The notes under the pieces are model-generated. The model made no database searches. It saw nothing but the letters and a program-made list of their open reading frames with translations, and was not told the DNA's origin. The translations under genes were made by a program, and so were the position numbers. Of a stretch of DNA of 64,000 nt, positions 9,339-22,235 are shown one piece after another (within the stretch, counting starts at the first letter, position 1; the number at the start of each line of letters is the position of its first letter). This DNA is from Macrostomum hystrix (taxonomy: Eukaryota; Platyhelminthes; Macrostomidae): NCBI GenBank assembly GCA_950097015.1, contig CATNEN010000007.1:10913001-10977000 (forward strand), in the 5' to 3' direction.

Positions 9339-12300
9339 TCACAGGTCTGTGGCGTCGGGCAGCAGGGCCAATTCGCCGTCCTGGCACTCGTAGGTGTCGC
9401 CTGAGCTGCGCGGCCCGGCTGGCTCTAAAGGGATCCAATATAGAGAGCGTCGTGACCTCGTAGGTGACTCTCTGGCGCAGTCCCTGGGTTCCAGGTCTTT
9501 GGTGAAGCACAGACGCAGCTCATACAGGTAAACCTTGTCATTCTGCTGGAGAAATTGATGGCGAAAAACCGACTCAATTTTTACTTATTGTAGTTTTTTG
9601 CTGAATAAATAACTTCATAGAGAGCTGGGAAACAGTTTTTAACTTCATAAAAACTGGGTGCTAATCCAATTGATTAGAAGGCTAGTGAAATTAGTGAGGT
9701 GGCTGTAAGAGTGAGATGGCTGAGGGAGTGAGGTGGCTAAGGGACTGAGATGGCTGAGGGAGCCAGGTGGCTGAAAGAGTGAGATGACTGAGGGAGTGAG
9801 GTGGCTGTAAGAGTGAGATGACTGAGGGAGTGATGTGGCTGAGGAGTGGAGTGGCTGAGGAGTGGAGTGGCTGTAAGAGTGAGGTGGCTGAGGGAGTGAT
9901 GTGGCTGAGGAGTGGGGTGGCTGAAGGATTGAGGTGGCTGAGGGAATGAGGTGGCTGAGGGAGTGAGGTGGCTGAGGGAGTGAGGTGGCTGAGGGAGTGA
10001 GGTGGCTGAGGGAGTGAGGTGGCTGAGGGAGTGAGGTGGCTGAGGGAGTGAGGTGGGTGTAGGATTTAGGTGGCTGGAGGAGTAAATCGTTGGTTTTATG
10101 ACGGTGGATGAGGAGGAGCTGTTGGCAACATCAGTGAAGGCAGGCGTCTACTAAGAAGCCTCACCGTCTTAGCGCAGCGGACCATGGGGTTGAAGCCGAA
10201 GCTCTGGCTGACGGCTTTGCGAATTTTTGAAGCCTGCAAAAAAGGAAAGATTCCGCAGAGATTCGATGTCATCATTGGCAAAACCAAAATAGACTTACAT
10301 AAATCGGAGCTGATCCGGGGCTCAAGCCGCTCTTTCGAAGCATTCTGCAAAGAAAAATATGAGCAAATCTTTTCCCAGAGTGAAGCTGTGAGCACAATGC
10401 TCACCGGCGATGTCTGACAAGGCTACTCACTCGAGCAGGTTGTACCTCTGACTCAGTGAAAGCGCAGCTTTAAAGTACAAGTAGGTGGAGTTGAACCTGG
10501 CGTCGGTGGCCACGCAGGAGCCGTGCTTTGTGAACTCCTGGTGCCTTCAAGTAGATGGCTTATGAGGTCACCATGGAAACAAAGATGGTAAATCCCAAAC
10601 AAAACTGACCCCTCACAAACTCACTCACCAAAACTTCAGCGGGCTGCCGCCCGGATTGAGCAGGTTCATCCAGTACTTCTTCAGCTCATCTTGGATTGGC
10701 TGGAAGGGTGGCATTTATAGGTTAGCTGCAGTCTGGTATCCGACAGTCTCACCTGGCATCCCACTGACTTACCTGGCATCCCACTGACTCACCTGGCATC
10801 CCACTGACTCACCTGGCATCCCACTGACTCACCTGGCATCCCACTGACTCACCTGGCATCCCACTGACTCACCTGGCATCCCACTGACTCACCTGGCATC
10901 CCACCGACTCACCTGGCATCCCACCGACTCACCTGGCATCCCACTGACTCACCTGGCATCCCACCGACTCACCTGGCATCCCACTGTCAGTCCTATAACC
11001 TGAACCATTCAATGACCATCTGCAATCCCATGACCATCTGCAATCCCATGACCATCTGCAATCCCATGACCATCTGCAATCCCATGACCATCTGCAATCC
11101 CATGACCATCTGCAATCCCATGACCATCTGCAATCCCATGACCATCTGCAATCCCATGACCATCTGCAATCCCATGACCATCTGCAATCCCATGACCATC
11201 TGCAATCCCATGACCATCTGCAATCCCATGACCATCTGCAATCCCATGACCATCTGCAATCCCATGACCATCTGCAATCCCATGACCATCTGCAATCCCA
11301 TGACCATCTGCAATCCCATGACCATCTGCAATCCCATGACCATCTGCAATCCCATGACCATCTGCAATCCCATGACCATCTGCAATCCCATGACCATCTG
11401 CAATCCCATGACCATCTGCAATCCCATGACCATCTGCAATCCCATGACCATCTGCAATCCCATGACCATCTGCAATCCCATGACCATCTGCAATCCCATG
11501 ACCATCTGCAATCCCATGACCATCTGCAATCCCATGACCATCTGCAATCCCATGACCATGGCAGGCAGCTCACAGTCAGCTGGGCTGGGTCGAAGGTTGT
11601 GTGGCAGAACATCGGTGGCTTTGACGGGGAGTCGTCCAACTCGGCCCTGCAGATGTGATGGTGGATCGGTATCAGAGCTGCCAGACTTGCTACAAGTCTG
11701 CTCGAAAGATCCCCCCAGACTGCTCACCACAGCCCGTGAATGTTGAACTGGCTCTGCAGCAGCTTCTTGTTCTTGCACTAAGGGATTTAGGGAGATTAAA
11801 GAGCTAATTATCAATACTGCTCACATTCAACTGGGATTCAGACTGCTTATAATCAATTGGGATTCAGATTACCCATAATCAATTGGGATTTAGACTGCTC
11901 ATAATCAAATGGGATTTAGACTGCTCATAATCAAATGGGATTTAGACTGCTCATAATCAAATGGGATTTAGACTGCTCATAATCAAATGGGATTTAGACT
12001 GCTCATAATCAAATGGCATTTAGACTGCTCATAATCAAATGGGATTTAGACTGCTCATAATCAAATGGGATTTAGACTGCTCATAATCAAATGGGATTTA
12101 GACTGCTCATAATCAAATGGGATTCAGACTGCTCATAATCAAATGGGATTTAGACTGCTCATAATCAAATGGGATTCAGACTGCTCATAATCAAATGGGA
12201 TTTAGACTGCTCATAATCAAATGGGATTCAGACTGCTCATAATCAAATGGGATTTAGACTGCTCATAATCAAATGGGATTTAGACTGCTTATAATCAAAT

Positions 12301-15300
12301 GGGATTTAGACTGCTTATAATCAAATGGGATTTAGACTGCTCATAATCAAATGGGATTTAGACTGCTCATAATCAAATGGGATTTAGACTGCTCATAATC
12401 AATTGGGATTTAGACTGCTTATAATCAATTGGGATTCAGATTACCCATAATCAATTGGGATTTAGACTGCTAAAATTAAACTGGGATTTAGACTGCTCAT
12501 AATCAAATGGGATTTAGACTGCTCATAATCAAATGGGATTTAGAATGCTCATAATCAATTGGCATTCAGACTGCTCATAATCAATTGGGATTCAGATTAC
12601 CCATAATCAATTGGGATTTAGACTGCTAAAATTAAACTGGGATTTAGACTGCTCATAATCAAATGGGATTTAGACTGCTCATAATCAAATGGGATTTAGA
12701 CTGCTCATAATCAAATGGGATTTAGACTGCTCATAATCAAATGGGATTTAGACTGCTCATAATCAAATGGGATTTAGACTGCTTATAATCAAATGGGATT
12801 TAGACTGCTCATAATCAAATGGGATTTAGACTGCTCATAATCAAATGGGATTTAGACTGCTTATAATCAATTGGGATTCAGATTACCCATAATCAATTGG
12901 GATTTAGACTGCTAAAATTAAACTGGGATTTAGACTGCTCATAATCAAATGGGATTTAGACTGCTCATAATCAAATGGGATTTAGAATGCTCATAATCAA
13001 TTGGCATTCAGACTGCTCATAATCAATTGGGATTCAGATTACCCATAATCAATTGGGATTTAGACTGCTAAAATTAAACTGGGATTTAGACTGCTCATAA
13101 TCAAATGGGATTTAGACTGCTCATAATCAAATGGGATTTAGACTGCTCATAATCAAATGGGATTTAGACTGCTTATAATCAAATGGGATTTAGACTGCTC
13201 ATAATCAAATGGGATTTAGACTGCTCATAATCAAATGGGATTTAGACTGCTTATAATCAATTGGGATTCAGATTACCCATAATCAATTGGGATTTAGACT
13301 GCTCATAATCAAATGGGATTTAGACTGCTCATAATCAAATGGGATTTAGACTGCTCATAATCAAATGGGATTTAGACTGCTCATAATCAAATGGCATTTA
13401 GACTGCTCATAATCAAATGGGATTTAGACTGCTCATAATCAAATGGGATTTAGACTGCTCATAATCAAATGGGATTTAGACTGCTCATAATCAAATGGGA
13501 TTCAGACTGCTCATAATCAAATGGGATTTAGACTGCTCATAATCAAATGGGATTCAGACTGCTCATAATCAAATGGGATTTAGACTGCTCATAATCAAAT
13601 GGGATTCAGACTGCTCATAATCAAATGGGATTTAGACTGCTCATAATCAAATGGGATTTAGACTGCTTATAATTAAATGGGATTTAGACTGCTTATAATC
13701 AAATGGGATTTAGACTGCTCATAATCAAATGGGATTTAGACTGCTCATAATCAAATGGGATTTAGACTGCTCATAATCAATTGGGATTTAGACTGCTTAT
13801 AATCAATTGGGATTCAGATTACCCATAATCAATTGGGATTTAGACTGCTAAAATTAAACTGGGATTTAGACTGCTCATAATCAAATGGGATTTAGACTGC
13901 TCATAATCAAATGGGATTTAGAATGCTCATAATCAATTGGCATTCAGACTGCTCATAATCAATTGGGATTCAGATTACCCATAATCAATTGGGATTTAGA
14001 CTGCTAAAATTAAACTGGGATTTAGACTGCTCATAATCAAATGGGATTTAGACTGCTCATAATCAAATGGGATTTAGACTGCTCATAATCAAATGGGATT
14101 TAGACTGCTCATAATCAAATGGGATTTAGACTGCTTATAATCAAATGGGATTTAGACTGCTCATAATCAAATGGGATTTAGACTGCTCATAATCAAATGG
14201 GATTTAGACTGCTTATAATCAATTGGGATTCAGATTACCCATAATCAATTGGGATTTAGACTGCTAAAATTAAACTGGGATTTAGACTGCTCATAATCAA
14301 ATGGGATTTAGACTGCTCATAATCAAATGGGATTTAGAATGCTCATAATCAATTGGCATTCAGACTGCTCATAATCAATTGGGATTCAGATTACCCATAA
14401 TCAATTGGGATTTAGACTGCTAAAATTAAACTGGGATTTAGACTGCTCATAATCAAATGGGATTTAGACTGCTCATAATCAAATGGGATTTAGACTGCTC
14501 ATAATCAAATGGGATTTAGACTGCTCATAATCAAATGGGATTTAGACTGCTTATAATCAAATGGGATTTAGACTGCTCATAATCAAATGGGATTTAGACT
14601 GCTCATAATCAAATGGGATTTAGACTGCTTATAATCAATTGGGATTCAGATTACCCATAATCAATTGGAATTTAGACTGCTAAAATTAAACTGGGATTTA
14701 GACTGCTCATAATCAAATGGGATTTAGACTGCTCATAATCAAATGGGATTTAGACTGCTCATAATCAATTGGCATTCAGACTGCTCATAATCAAATGGGA
14801 TTCAGACTGCTCATAATCAAATGGGATTTAGACTGCTCATAATCAAATGGGATTTAGACTGCTCATAATCAAATGGGATTTAGACTGCTCATAATCAAAT
14901 GGGATTTAGACTGCTTATAATCAAATGGGATTTAGACTGCTCATAATCAAATGGGATTTAGACTGCTCATAATCAAATGGGATTTAGACTGCTTATAATC
15001 AATTGGGATTCAGATTACCCATAATCAATTGGGATTTAGACTGCTAAAATTAAACTGGGATTTAGACTGCTCATAATCAAATGGGATTCAGACTGCTCAT
15101 AATCAAATGGGATTTAGACTGCTCATAATCAATTGGCATTCAGACTGCTCATAATCAAATGGGATTCAGACTGCTCATAATCAAATGGGATTTAGACTGC
15201 TCATAATCAAATGGCATTCAGACTGCTGATATACAACTCTGATTTAGACTGCTAATAGTTTAGCACCCATCAGCTGATTTGTCCTGCACAAACGCGCTTA

Positions 15301-15474
15301 CCTCGGTATTAACGGAGCAGAAGGAGAAGGGCCACTCCCTTGTAAGCATGATGAAGTCAAACTTGCTTTCATGAGCTATGTTGAGTCGGGCATCCGCCAC
15401 TGCCAAGGCTGAGCACAGATTCCAGCTCAGGGCGATGAGGCACGCTGCTGTGAGGCTGCAAATATTGAGCTTTA
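9339..15474 (-). CDS. RNASET2: RNase T2 family secreted/lysosomal ribonuclease, eight exons
   Basis: Coding exons on the minus strand: 15302-~15474, 11728-11777, 11574-11646, 10629-10699, 10431-10544, 10299-10344, 10165-10233 and 9339-9542 (TGA 9341-9339). All junctions are GT-AG and reading phase is kept across every one. Exon 1 encodes a hydrophobic signal peptide (LTAACLIALSWNLCSALAVA) and FDFIMLTREWPFSFC. Exon 2 carries catalytic site CAS-1, FNIHGLW. Exon 4 ends KYWMNLLNPGGSPLKFW and exon 5 continues HQEFTKHGSC (CAS-2). Exons 6-8 match the family C-terminus (FGFNPMVRC, YELRLCFTKD). The enzyme cleaves RNA to 2',3'-cyclic phosphates in acidic compartments or outside cells. Oddity: the usual CAS-2 His-Glu pair reads Gln-Glu here, although the Glu and the KHG histidine are kept. 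No in-frame ATG is seen in exon 1, so its 5' end is uncertain. Confidence 0.88.
9695..10075. repeat. 17-bp minisatellite in RNase T2 intron 7
   Basis: Irregular tandem copies of GGTGGCTGAGGGAGTGA become more regular toward 10060. They occupy much of the intron between exon 7 (ends 10165) and exon 8 (starts 9542). Confidence 0.9.
10745..10985. repeat. 20-bp minisatellite in RNase T2 intron 3
   Basis: About 12 copies of ACCTGGCATCCCACTGACTC, with a few C/T variants (CCACCGACTC), lie just upstream (in gene sense) of the exon 4 acceptor at 10700. Confidence 0.95.
11011..11562. repeat. 18-bp homogeneous minisatellite in RNase T2 intron 3
   Basis: About 30 essentially identical copies of ATGACCATCTGCAATCCC begin 11 bp inside the intron from the exon 3 donor (11573). 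The near-perfect uniformity suggests recent expansion. The period is divisible by three, so long artefactual frames are open on both strands. Confidence 0.97.
11815..15235. repeat. 3.4-kb 26-bp satellite array with higher-order structure in RNase T2 intron 1
   Basis: About 130 tandem units of 26 bp are built on GACTGCTCATAATCAAATGG plus GATTTA. Variant units (TACCCATAATCAATTGG; GCTAAAATTAAACTGG; GGCATTCAG) recur in the same order. The GCTAAAATTAAACTGG variant appears near 12470, 12627, 12912, 13069, 13847, 14004, 14267, 14422, 14687 and 15048, with repeated spacings of about 157 and 263-285 bp. That pattern means multi-unit blocks were duplicated as wholes. Confidence 0.96.
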
Positions 15475-18400
15475 AGCTGTGCGCTTCAAACAACCAAAAT
15501 GCGAATAATACCACAGCAGGCAGGACTTACAGGTGGAGCTGGGACGCACGCATGACTGAGCTCACGAACACTTGTCGCCGCGCAAAGGCTTGGCTCACCT
15601 GGCTAGCAAAAGGCAGCTGGACAGGGCTTCGGTAACTTATTTAGTTACACCGCTCTGCACCCAGGCCAGCAGCAGCTTATTGAATAATCGCTGCTGTGTG
15701 ACAGGCACCTGGATGCAGCAGATGCAGAACAGCTGCCGAGTCTGCGAGTCTGTGACAAGCACCCAAGCAAGTCCTGGCTTAACTGAGACAGCGCTGCCAC
15801 CCGCAGCCTTCTTTGGCTAAATATTTATATTTAAAATTTTGCAATTCGTCTCCCTGAGGCCACGAAATATTGTTCAGCATCACAAAGAATGTTGTATCAG
15901 GTAAGCTCTGCGCATCGACCCCCCGTATCTCTGGGCTTGCTGCTTGCTTTGCAGCTGACAAATTCTAGGCAAAACTTATGCCTCGATATTTTGCCTTCGT
16001 GACTGTCGTCATCGTGATGGGTTTGCTCAGCCGCAGCAACAGAAATGCGCAGTCCACACTATACTACTGGCCTCTTACAAGTAGCACATTAAGCATACCG
16101 GGCACACAAGAGCCTTTGAAACTTCAGGCCGCCACAGCCGCAGCCAACGACCGCATTGTGTGCGCATAACGAGACAGAACAAAAGAGAAGCTGCAGGGGA
16201 AAGGGCCAGGGCTGGGGCATGAAAAATAGATGAAGCAAGACAGCCCAGCAGCCTCATCAATCATGCAACAGGAGGCCGCGACGCTTCTCCCCGATCCCCA
16301 CCTGCGTGCTCCCCTTTCCCAGCCGCGCTGCAGCCTATTATGTCAGGAGCGACCTCTCATTTCCAGCATCACAAAAGTGATGGCGCAGGCCGGATGAGAA
16401 TTGTAAGCTGAGGGGATGCCGCCCGCTGGGAAGAGAGGAAGCGGCCCGCATCCGCGCGGCCTGCTACCTCATTCTATTCTTCTCCCACGCCTCTTGAATT
16501 GCCCATTCCACTGGCGTGGCAGTCCCATCGCCGGCAAACAATGGGTGCCAGCAGTGGCTGCAGCAGCAAAGTTTCCCCGTTGAGTGTGCGCTGCGGCCTG
16601 GCCGAGGAGGGGCCACGGGAGCGACAGCTGCTGCGGTCCGCCTTCCGCCTGAGCTCAGTGGCTGCAGGCCAGGAGGATTCTGCCACGCGGGAAACACAAT
16701 GCGGCCGGCCCTACAAACAGGGGAGAATGAGGAGGGTAGGGAGAGGCGCCAAAGACGGAAAGAAGCGAAATGGGACACGGGAGGGCAGGCGAAAAGGCAG
16801 CGAGGGTGGGGAGGGGCAGCAGGGGGCAGCGGAGGCCCCCCAAGTGGCGCGCAGATTGCGAGAAGAAAAAAGCCAGGGCGCGGCACGCGGAGTCGGCGGA
16901 GGGAGGCGACCCGCCGCGCCTTGGGGATTAGCTTTAGAGAAGGTGGGCAAGTAGGAGAGAAGCGAGAAAGAAGGAAAGAGGAAGAAGAGATTTCCGCTGA
17001 TCCGTGGGCTCGGGTGCGGAGCTGATTAGAACCGGCATCCACGGAGACGGCCCGGATCGATTCCAGCGGGCCGCAGCGGGGTTGCCAGTGGGTTGCCAAG
17101 GAAGTCAAGTACCGGGCTGGGGGATGGCTTCCCACTGCGGTGCATTTTTTCACCTCAACAGTTCTGCCTCAAACAGTGCTCAGAGCTAGGTGTGCTCACC
17201 CCTGCCCTGCATTGCCAGTGAGGCGGGCAGTAAGTCGCGCGGGAATCGCGGGGCATTGTTGGTAGGCAGCGGACGAATTGCGTCCCTCCGCTGCGATTTC
17301 GGCTCTGCTCAGCTCAGCTTTGCTCAGCTCAGACGGTTGGGGGCCGAAGCTGACTTGAAAGAAATTTCCCAGCCACGTGGGAAAGTGACAGCCAGGCCCT
17401 TTGCATGCAAGACAAGATCCGGTAGGCGGGGGGAGACAGCCCCGCCCGACTCAAGCGGGCGAGGAGCCACCTGCTCAAACTGCTCAAACTTTCTAACTCA
17501 TTTTTGTACGGCTAGGAGATTTCTACAGTAGTTGCCAACTACTTCTTGCTGCCTCATGGCCCATGGGTTTGAATTCTCCTGATGGACCCGGAATGGACTA
17601 TTCTCACCTGCTCACATCTGCAGCAATGAGAAGCAGGCTATAGTCTGACACTTTCAATTCTTTTTTCACGGTGAAAGAGAAATGCAGACTCCGCACATAT
17701 GCCAGCCACAACGGGCATCTTGCAGGCCCTGTTGCAGAGGCGCGAACGCTGCTCAACATGCCACCCAGCCAGACACCGCAAACACGGCAGAGCCGGGGAG
17801 GTGGCAAGACAGGAGTGGGCGTGAGAGCACTTCTTCTCAATACTCCCTGCTTGCATTCAGTTAAACAGCAGCATTAACAGCCTGAGAAACTGAAAACTAA
17901 GTCGCCATAGCGACAGCCGACGCGACGCGCGGCAGGGCGGCCCACCCCACACCCGCCGCCTCTGGCTGAGTCAATATCGCACGCATGCAGCAACATGCAG
18001 CAGCCTATGCTGGGTCGTTCCCAAGGCTTGGCCTCACTAAATGTTGGAGACAGACAGCGAGAGTCTGAGCCGAGTCGCCGTCCTGAATTGACCCGTTGCC
18101 CCCCTCACACGGCTGGGGCCGGGGACACCCTGCAGAGCCCGTGGCCTCATTCGCCGTGTCGCCCTCCCATTGTGCCAGGGCATTGTGGTTTGAAGTACCT
18201 GAGCAGCATGAGCGCGCAGTCGCCGTAGGGAGAGGCAGTTAAGTTGAGGCTGCTCACCGCTGCTGCATTGTCATGCAGACAGCTGGAGCAGGGCTCAGGG
18301 CCTGAGAGCGCTACACGGCTGGCCTGGACACGCCACAGGCTGACCTGCCCTGTCTTGAGGCTTCTCTCCGTGCGCCTCAGCTTGCTGCTACTCAGCTCAG

Positions 18401-21400
18401 CCCAGCCTGCCTGGCCTAGATAAGCAGCGGGCCTGGCTTATTATACCAGCGTGACTGCAGGCTGCATGAGGAAAGTGTGAGTATCCGGCGGAGTAAACAC
18501 GGCGGGCTCCAAGGCGGCGGTCCTCCTCACCCCTCTGTCCGTTCTTCCGATGCCCAGCACTGCATCTAGCGGAATCGAATGTGCAATGCTCCCCGCAGAA
18601 GGAAGGCTGGTAGAGGTGGTTGGCGGTACATGGGTAGGATTAAGGAGTGGATGAAAGGGTGGTTTTGTATGAGTAAAGGCCAAGCTATTAATAAAGAATG
18701 CTAGTGTTTTCTCCGAAATTCGTTCAGCAGAACAGGATTTAGAGATCCATCGCTGCATGGTCGTGAAGACCCGGTCCAAGCAATCAGATGTACTTCTATT
18801 TTAGCAAACCAGAATGCAAGCTGGCGCAGCCAAGCCTCTCCTGTGCTCCGGGTGGGGGCACTGCTCGTGCTCAGTGAGCTTATGCCAGAGACTGGAGTTT
18901 GAATAATTGATGCGGTAGACCCCCTAACTAGCTAACTAGCATCTGAAAACTGCGGGGAAGTTGGAGGCAGGTCGAGGATGTGACCGGAGTGATCAGCTAT
19001 AAAAATGAGTCATTAGTGAGCAGGCGGGAGCCCAGAGATAGAACAAAGCGCCAGTACTTTCACTGCACGGCCCAATTAGTCTGATGCATTAGCAGTTGCA
19101 GGTGGGTTTAGCGACCGGGGCTTTCCGAAGCCAGGAAGCAGACAACTGCACTATTCCCCAAGCCTGCATCCCCTACCTACATGGAGCAAGGCGGTAGGTG
19201 GAATGTATTTCTCGCCTCACTCTCCCTATCTGCCGCTAATTGCCATAGCAACGGCACTGGGCTGGTACAGGCTAGGAGAGCGGTAGGCGGGAGCCCAGCT
19301 GGCTTGCGTGGACCCGGCAACAAAGTGGCCCAAGAGACGCTAGTCACTGGGTCCCCGCCCCCGCCAGTACCGGCTGAGCCGCAATGAACCCGCATTGTGC
19401 GCGATTACTGCACGGCCCCCGAGTTGCTGGGCCAGTCAGCCCATAGAGCACTGCGCATGAGGGCCTCAGCAACCCGTTACCAAGGCCAAGCAGCCGAAAG
19501 CAGATGGAAGCCCAGGCCTGCCGGTTTCCATGGGGTCGGTAGGTGGGCACTGGGCCTTGGAGACAGGGGGAGGGCTTGGGCAGCTGGGGACAGGAACTCA
19601 GCTCAGGAGTTTGTCTTCTTTTGTCCGATGCAGGTTTGGGCACAATGCCCGCAGGAGATTAGTCAACCTATTTGAGAATTGAGGCCCGGCCGACATTTGC
19701 TAATGCAGCCCAGCCAAGGTTCGCATCGCTAGTTGGCTTGCAACTTATAAGATAAGACTCAAAATGCGATTGTGCTCAACTTTTTCAGTGAGTCTCAATC
19801 TCACCCTGTCAAACCATCCGCAAATGGTTCAGCACCCACACAGAATGAGCATTGCGCAACTGAGCACACATCGCTGTGAGCAGTAAAATTTCCAATATTT
19901 CCTAATATTGCCAGACAGCTCCGACGCGAACCCCACCCCAAAGCCGCTGTCTGGCCGTCTGTGGGACACAATGGCCAGCTCAAGCCCCAGCAAGAAAAGC
20001 CCACAAGTCCGAGCAGACGGACTGCTTAACAAATCGAGGGTCTCCGGCTGCAGCACGCTGCGAGAGTTAGAGAAGGCCCCAGCAACATCAGGTCCTCGAG
20101 ATCGGGTTCTGACAGCTCTCAGCACAAACTCAAATTCGCATCTGTGCTAGTAATGTATGCTCAACAATGCGCCCCACAGATACGGCAGACAATAGCTAAA
20201 GAAATAAAATAACAGGTCTAGCCATGAATGCAAGCTGGAGCAGGTGTAAACACCAGGAGACCAGAGATTGAGAAGCCCCACGCAAGCAGCAGAACAGGGC
20301 ACATTAAAATAATACCTTCCTATTCTGCAGTGACAGCGCCTTAGAAAGGCTTTCCGTTTCTTTTGTTACATATGTTTTTTACGATGAAAAAATAACAAAA
20401 ACAGAACAATAAGCCCGTTGCGGCAGCGCTTTTCACAAACACTGATGTAAAAAACGATATATATTTTAATTAACACCCAGCTCTTACCATACTAGTGTAC
20501 TTTACTTTATTGGGTTCGGTTTCCTCACTAGGGAATTAGGTCGAACGACTCTCACTATCTTGGAAATCTACGCATCAGAGCATTGGGGCATAGCAGGCTC
20601 GGAATCAGCCGAGAACACACCACACAAGTTTCCTCAAATATCCCCAGGCAGTCAAGTCCGCTGGTTATTTACTGATGCATTCGTTAGTTGGTACATTTCA
20701 AACAGTGCGAATAGTTGAATAAAATTGTACTGTTTTAAATAATTTAATTTTAGTTGAGACAACAAAACAGTAAGCAAACAAAGAATGCTCGAGTGAAAGC
20801 ACAAGCAGCTGGGGTAGATGGGATGGGATTGGCGATTGCTCCTCCGCTAGACATCATTACCTGACAGTATTAGACACGTATTGGCTTATAGAGTTCCAAT
20901 AATGCCAGGTAAGACGCCACAGATCGGAGGGTGAGCATAGTCACGAGTATTTTATGCACACATTTCAGCTCAGGGCGGGGCCGCACATAAAGCTAGCGGT
21001 GCGGAAGGATGACACTGATATACGCAAGCAAACACACGCATGGCATGGGACTAGCGCGGCTGAGCACTGCCTAGGTGGCAGTGCATGGACTTACCGGCTC
21101 GGCCGTGTTGGAATGTCTCGCTGGCTAGAGCAATGGAGAGCAGGCAAGGTAAGACAGTTGGGAGAGTCGCTGGTTTAAACGTTAAAGGGAGGAGGAGTGG
21201 GGTGGGCCAGGCGGTGGGGGGGTCGGCCCGGTTTGGGGTAAGGAAGACTAAAGGAGAGAAAGGAAAGAGAAGGGGCGGGGCGCGATTTGGGGTTGGGGCC
21301 CACGCAGCCACCCATGCGCGCGGGCAGATTTTATTGAGCGTGTTAAAGGCTAAGACTAAGGAGTAAAGAGAAGGCCTCGGGCGCGTCTTGTGTATTTTGT

Positions 21401-21944
21401 GGCCGCCCCGCGTGTCGCGTGAGTCAGTCAGACAAGGCCCAGGAGGCAGGGGTTGGCAGGCTGGATAAAGGAGAGAAAATGCCTTCACACGGTTGTTTTG
21501 TTATGTATGGCCAGGCTGGCCTGAGCCGGTGTGGGCGCAGGCGGTAGGGGAAGGGGGACGAAAAAGGAGTATAGAGAAGGCCAACTGTCAACTGCCTTTA
21601 TTCCACAGGCTTGGAATGCTTTTGAGAATGAGAATGCACATAAAACCAGATGCTAGGCCACGGTATGTAGGGCGGATATCAAATTCAGGACAGGGCCTAA
21701 AATGAATTGTGACTTGTGAGAATGGCCCACAATATGATTCAGATAAGAGTTGGGAATAAATTGTAAGTAGTAAGTTGAGCAATGAGCATAAAAAGGTTCC
21801 TAATTTTAGACAAAATTTCTAAACTGAACATTCAGACCTGATATAAAAATGTCTTAACGAATCCTGTGAATCATCTAAAAATTAAAGTATCACTAAAATG
21901 TGCAGTCATGGCAATACCCATGATTACTAAGAATTTCAACCTTG
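15475..21944. other. Long intergenic tract without supportable genes
   Basis: Short frames exist but none shows a recognisable domain, codon pattern or splice structure. 16450-17150 is G/C-rich with purine-biased runs and could be promoter or CpG-rich sequence. An upstream exon of RNase T2 (start codon) may lie in 15530-16500 but I cannot place it. From about 20150 the sequence becomes AT-rich. Confidence 0.5.
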
Positions 21945-22235
21945 GTGTAGGTTGTAGTCTTGTGGTTACATTCTTGGACTTGCAGGTCGGGGGTTTAATT
22001 CATAAATAAAAATACCGAAAAATGATGTCCTTTTAACAAGACACTTCAGTGATCATTTCATCCGGCTGTAAATTGGGTCTACCAGCTTTAGCAAGGCTAA
22101 TAACAATTGAAGGTGAGTGTGGCACCCCATTGAGTCCATGGACTGAACAGAAATATGCACCTTCAGATGTAATAGACAATAGCTGTGCCTAAATCTGCTG
22201 GCTGCACAACTGCAAATTGGGGCAGGTGTAATCAA
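21945..22235 (+). mobile_element. tRNA-derived SINE, family A, degraded copy
   Basis: The head, GGTTGTAGTCTTGTGGTTAC then GGTCGGGGGTTTAATTC, is a decayed tRNA A-box/B-box pair. The body (AATTGAAGGTGAGTGTGG; GTCCATGGACTGAACAG; ACCTTCAGATG) and tail (GGGGCAGGTGTAATCAAT) match the inverted copy at 55040-55317 in the same order. Short ATCACTAT repeats follow. Confidence 0.8.

Noticed and set aside
10929-11814. Frames of 236-273 residues through the 18-bp array
   Set aside because: Repeat artefacts inside an RNase T2 intron; the real exons 2 and 3 are embedded at 11728-11777 and 11574-11646 in another context.
11011-15235. CRISPR-like array
   Set aside because: Units are contiguous tandem monomers without unique spacers, in animal DNA with introns.
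16464-17153. 229-residue minus-strand frame in GC-rich sequence
   Set aside because: Several overlapping frames on both strands are open, composition is Pro/Ser/Arg-biased, and no motif or splice pattern supports coding.
18441-18779. 112-residue minus-strand frame
   Set aside because: No homology recognised, no flanking splice structure, composition not like the GC3-rich genes here.
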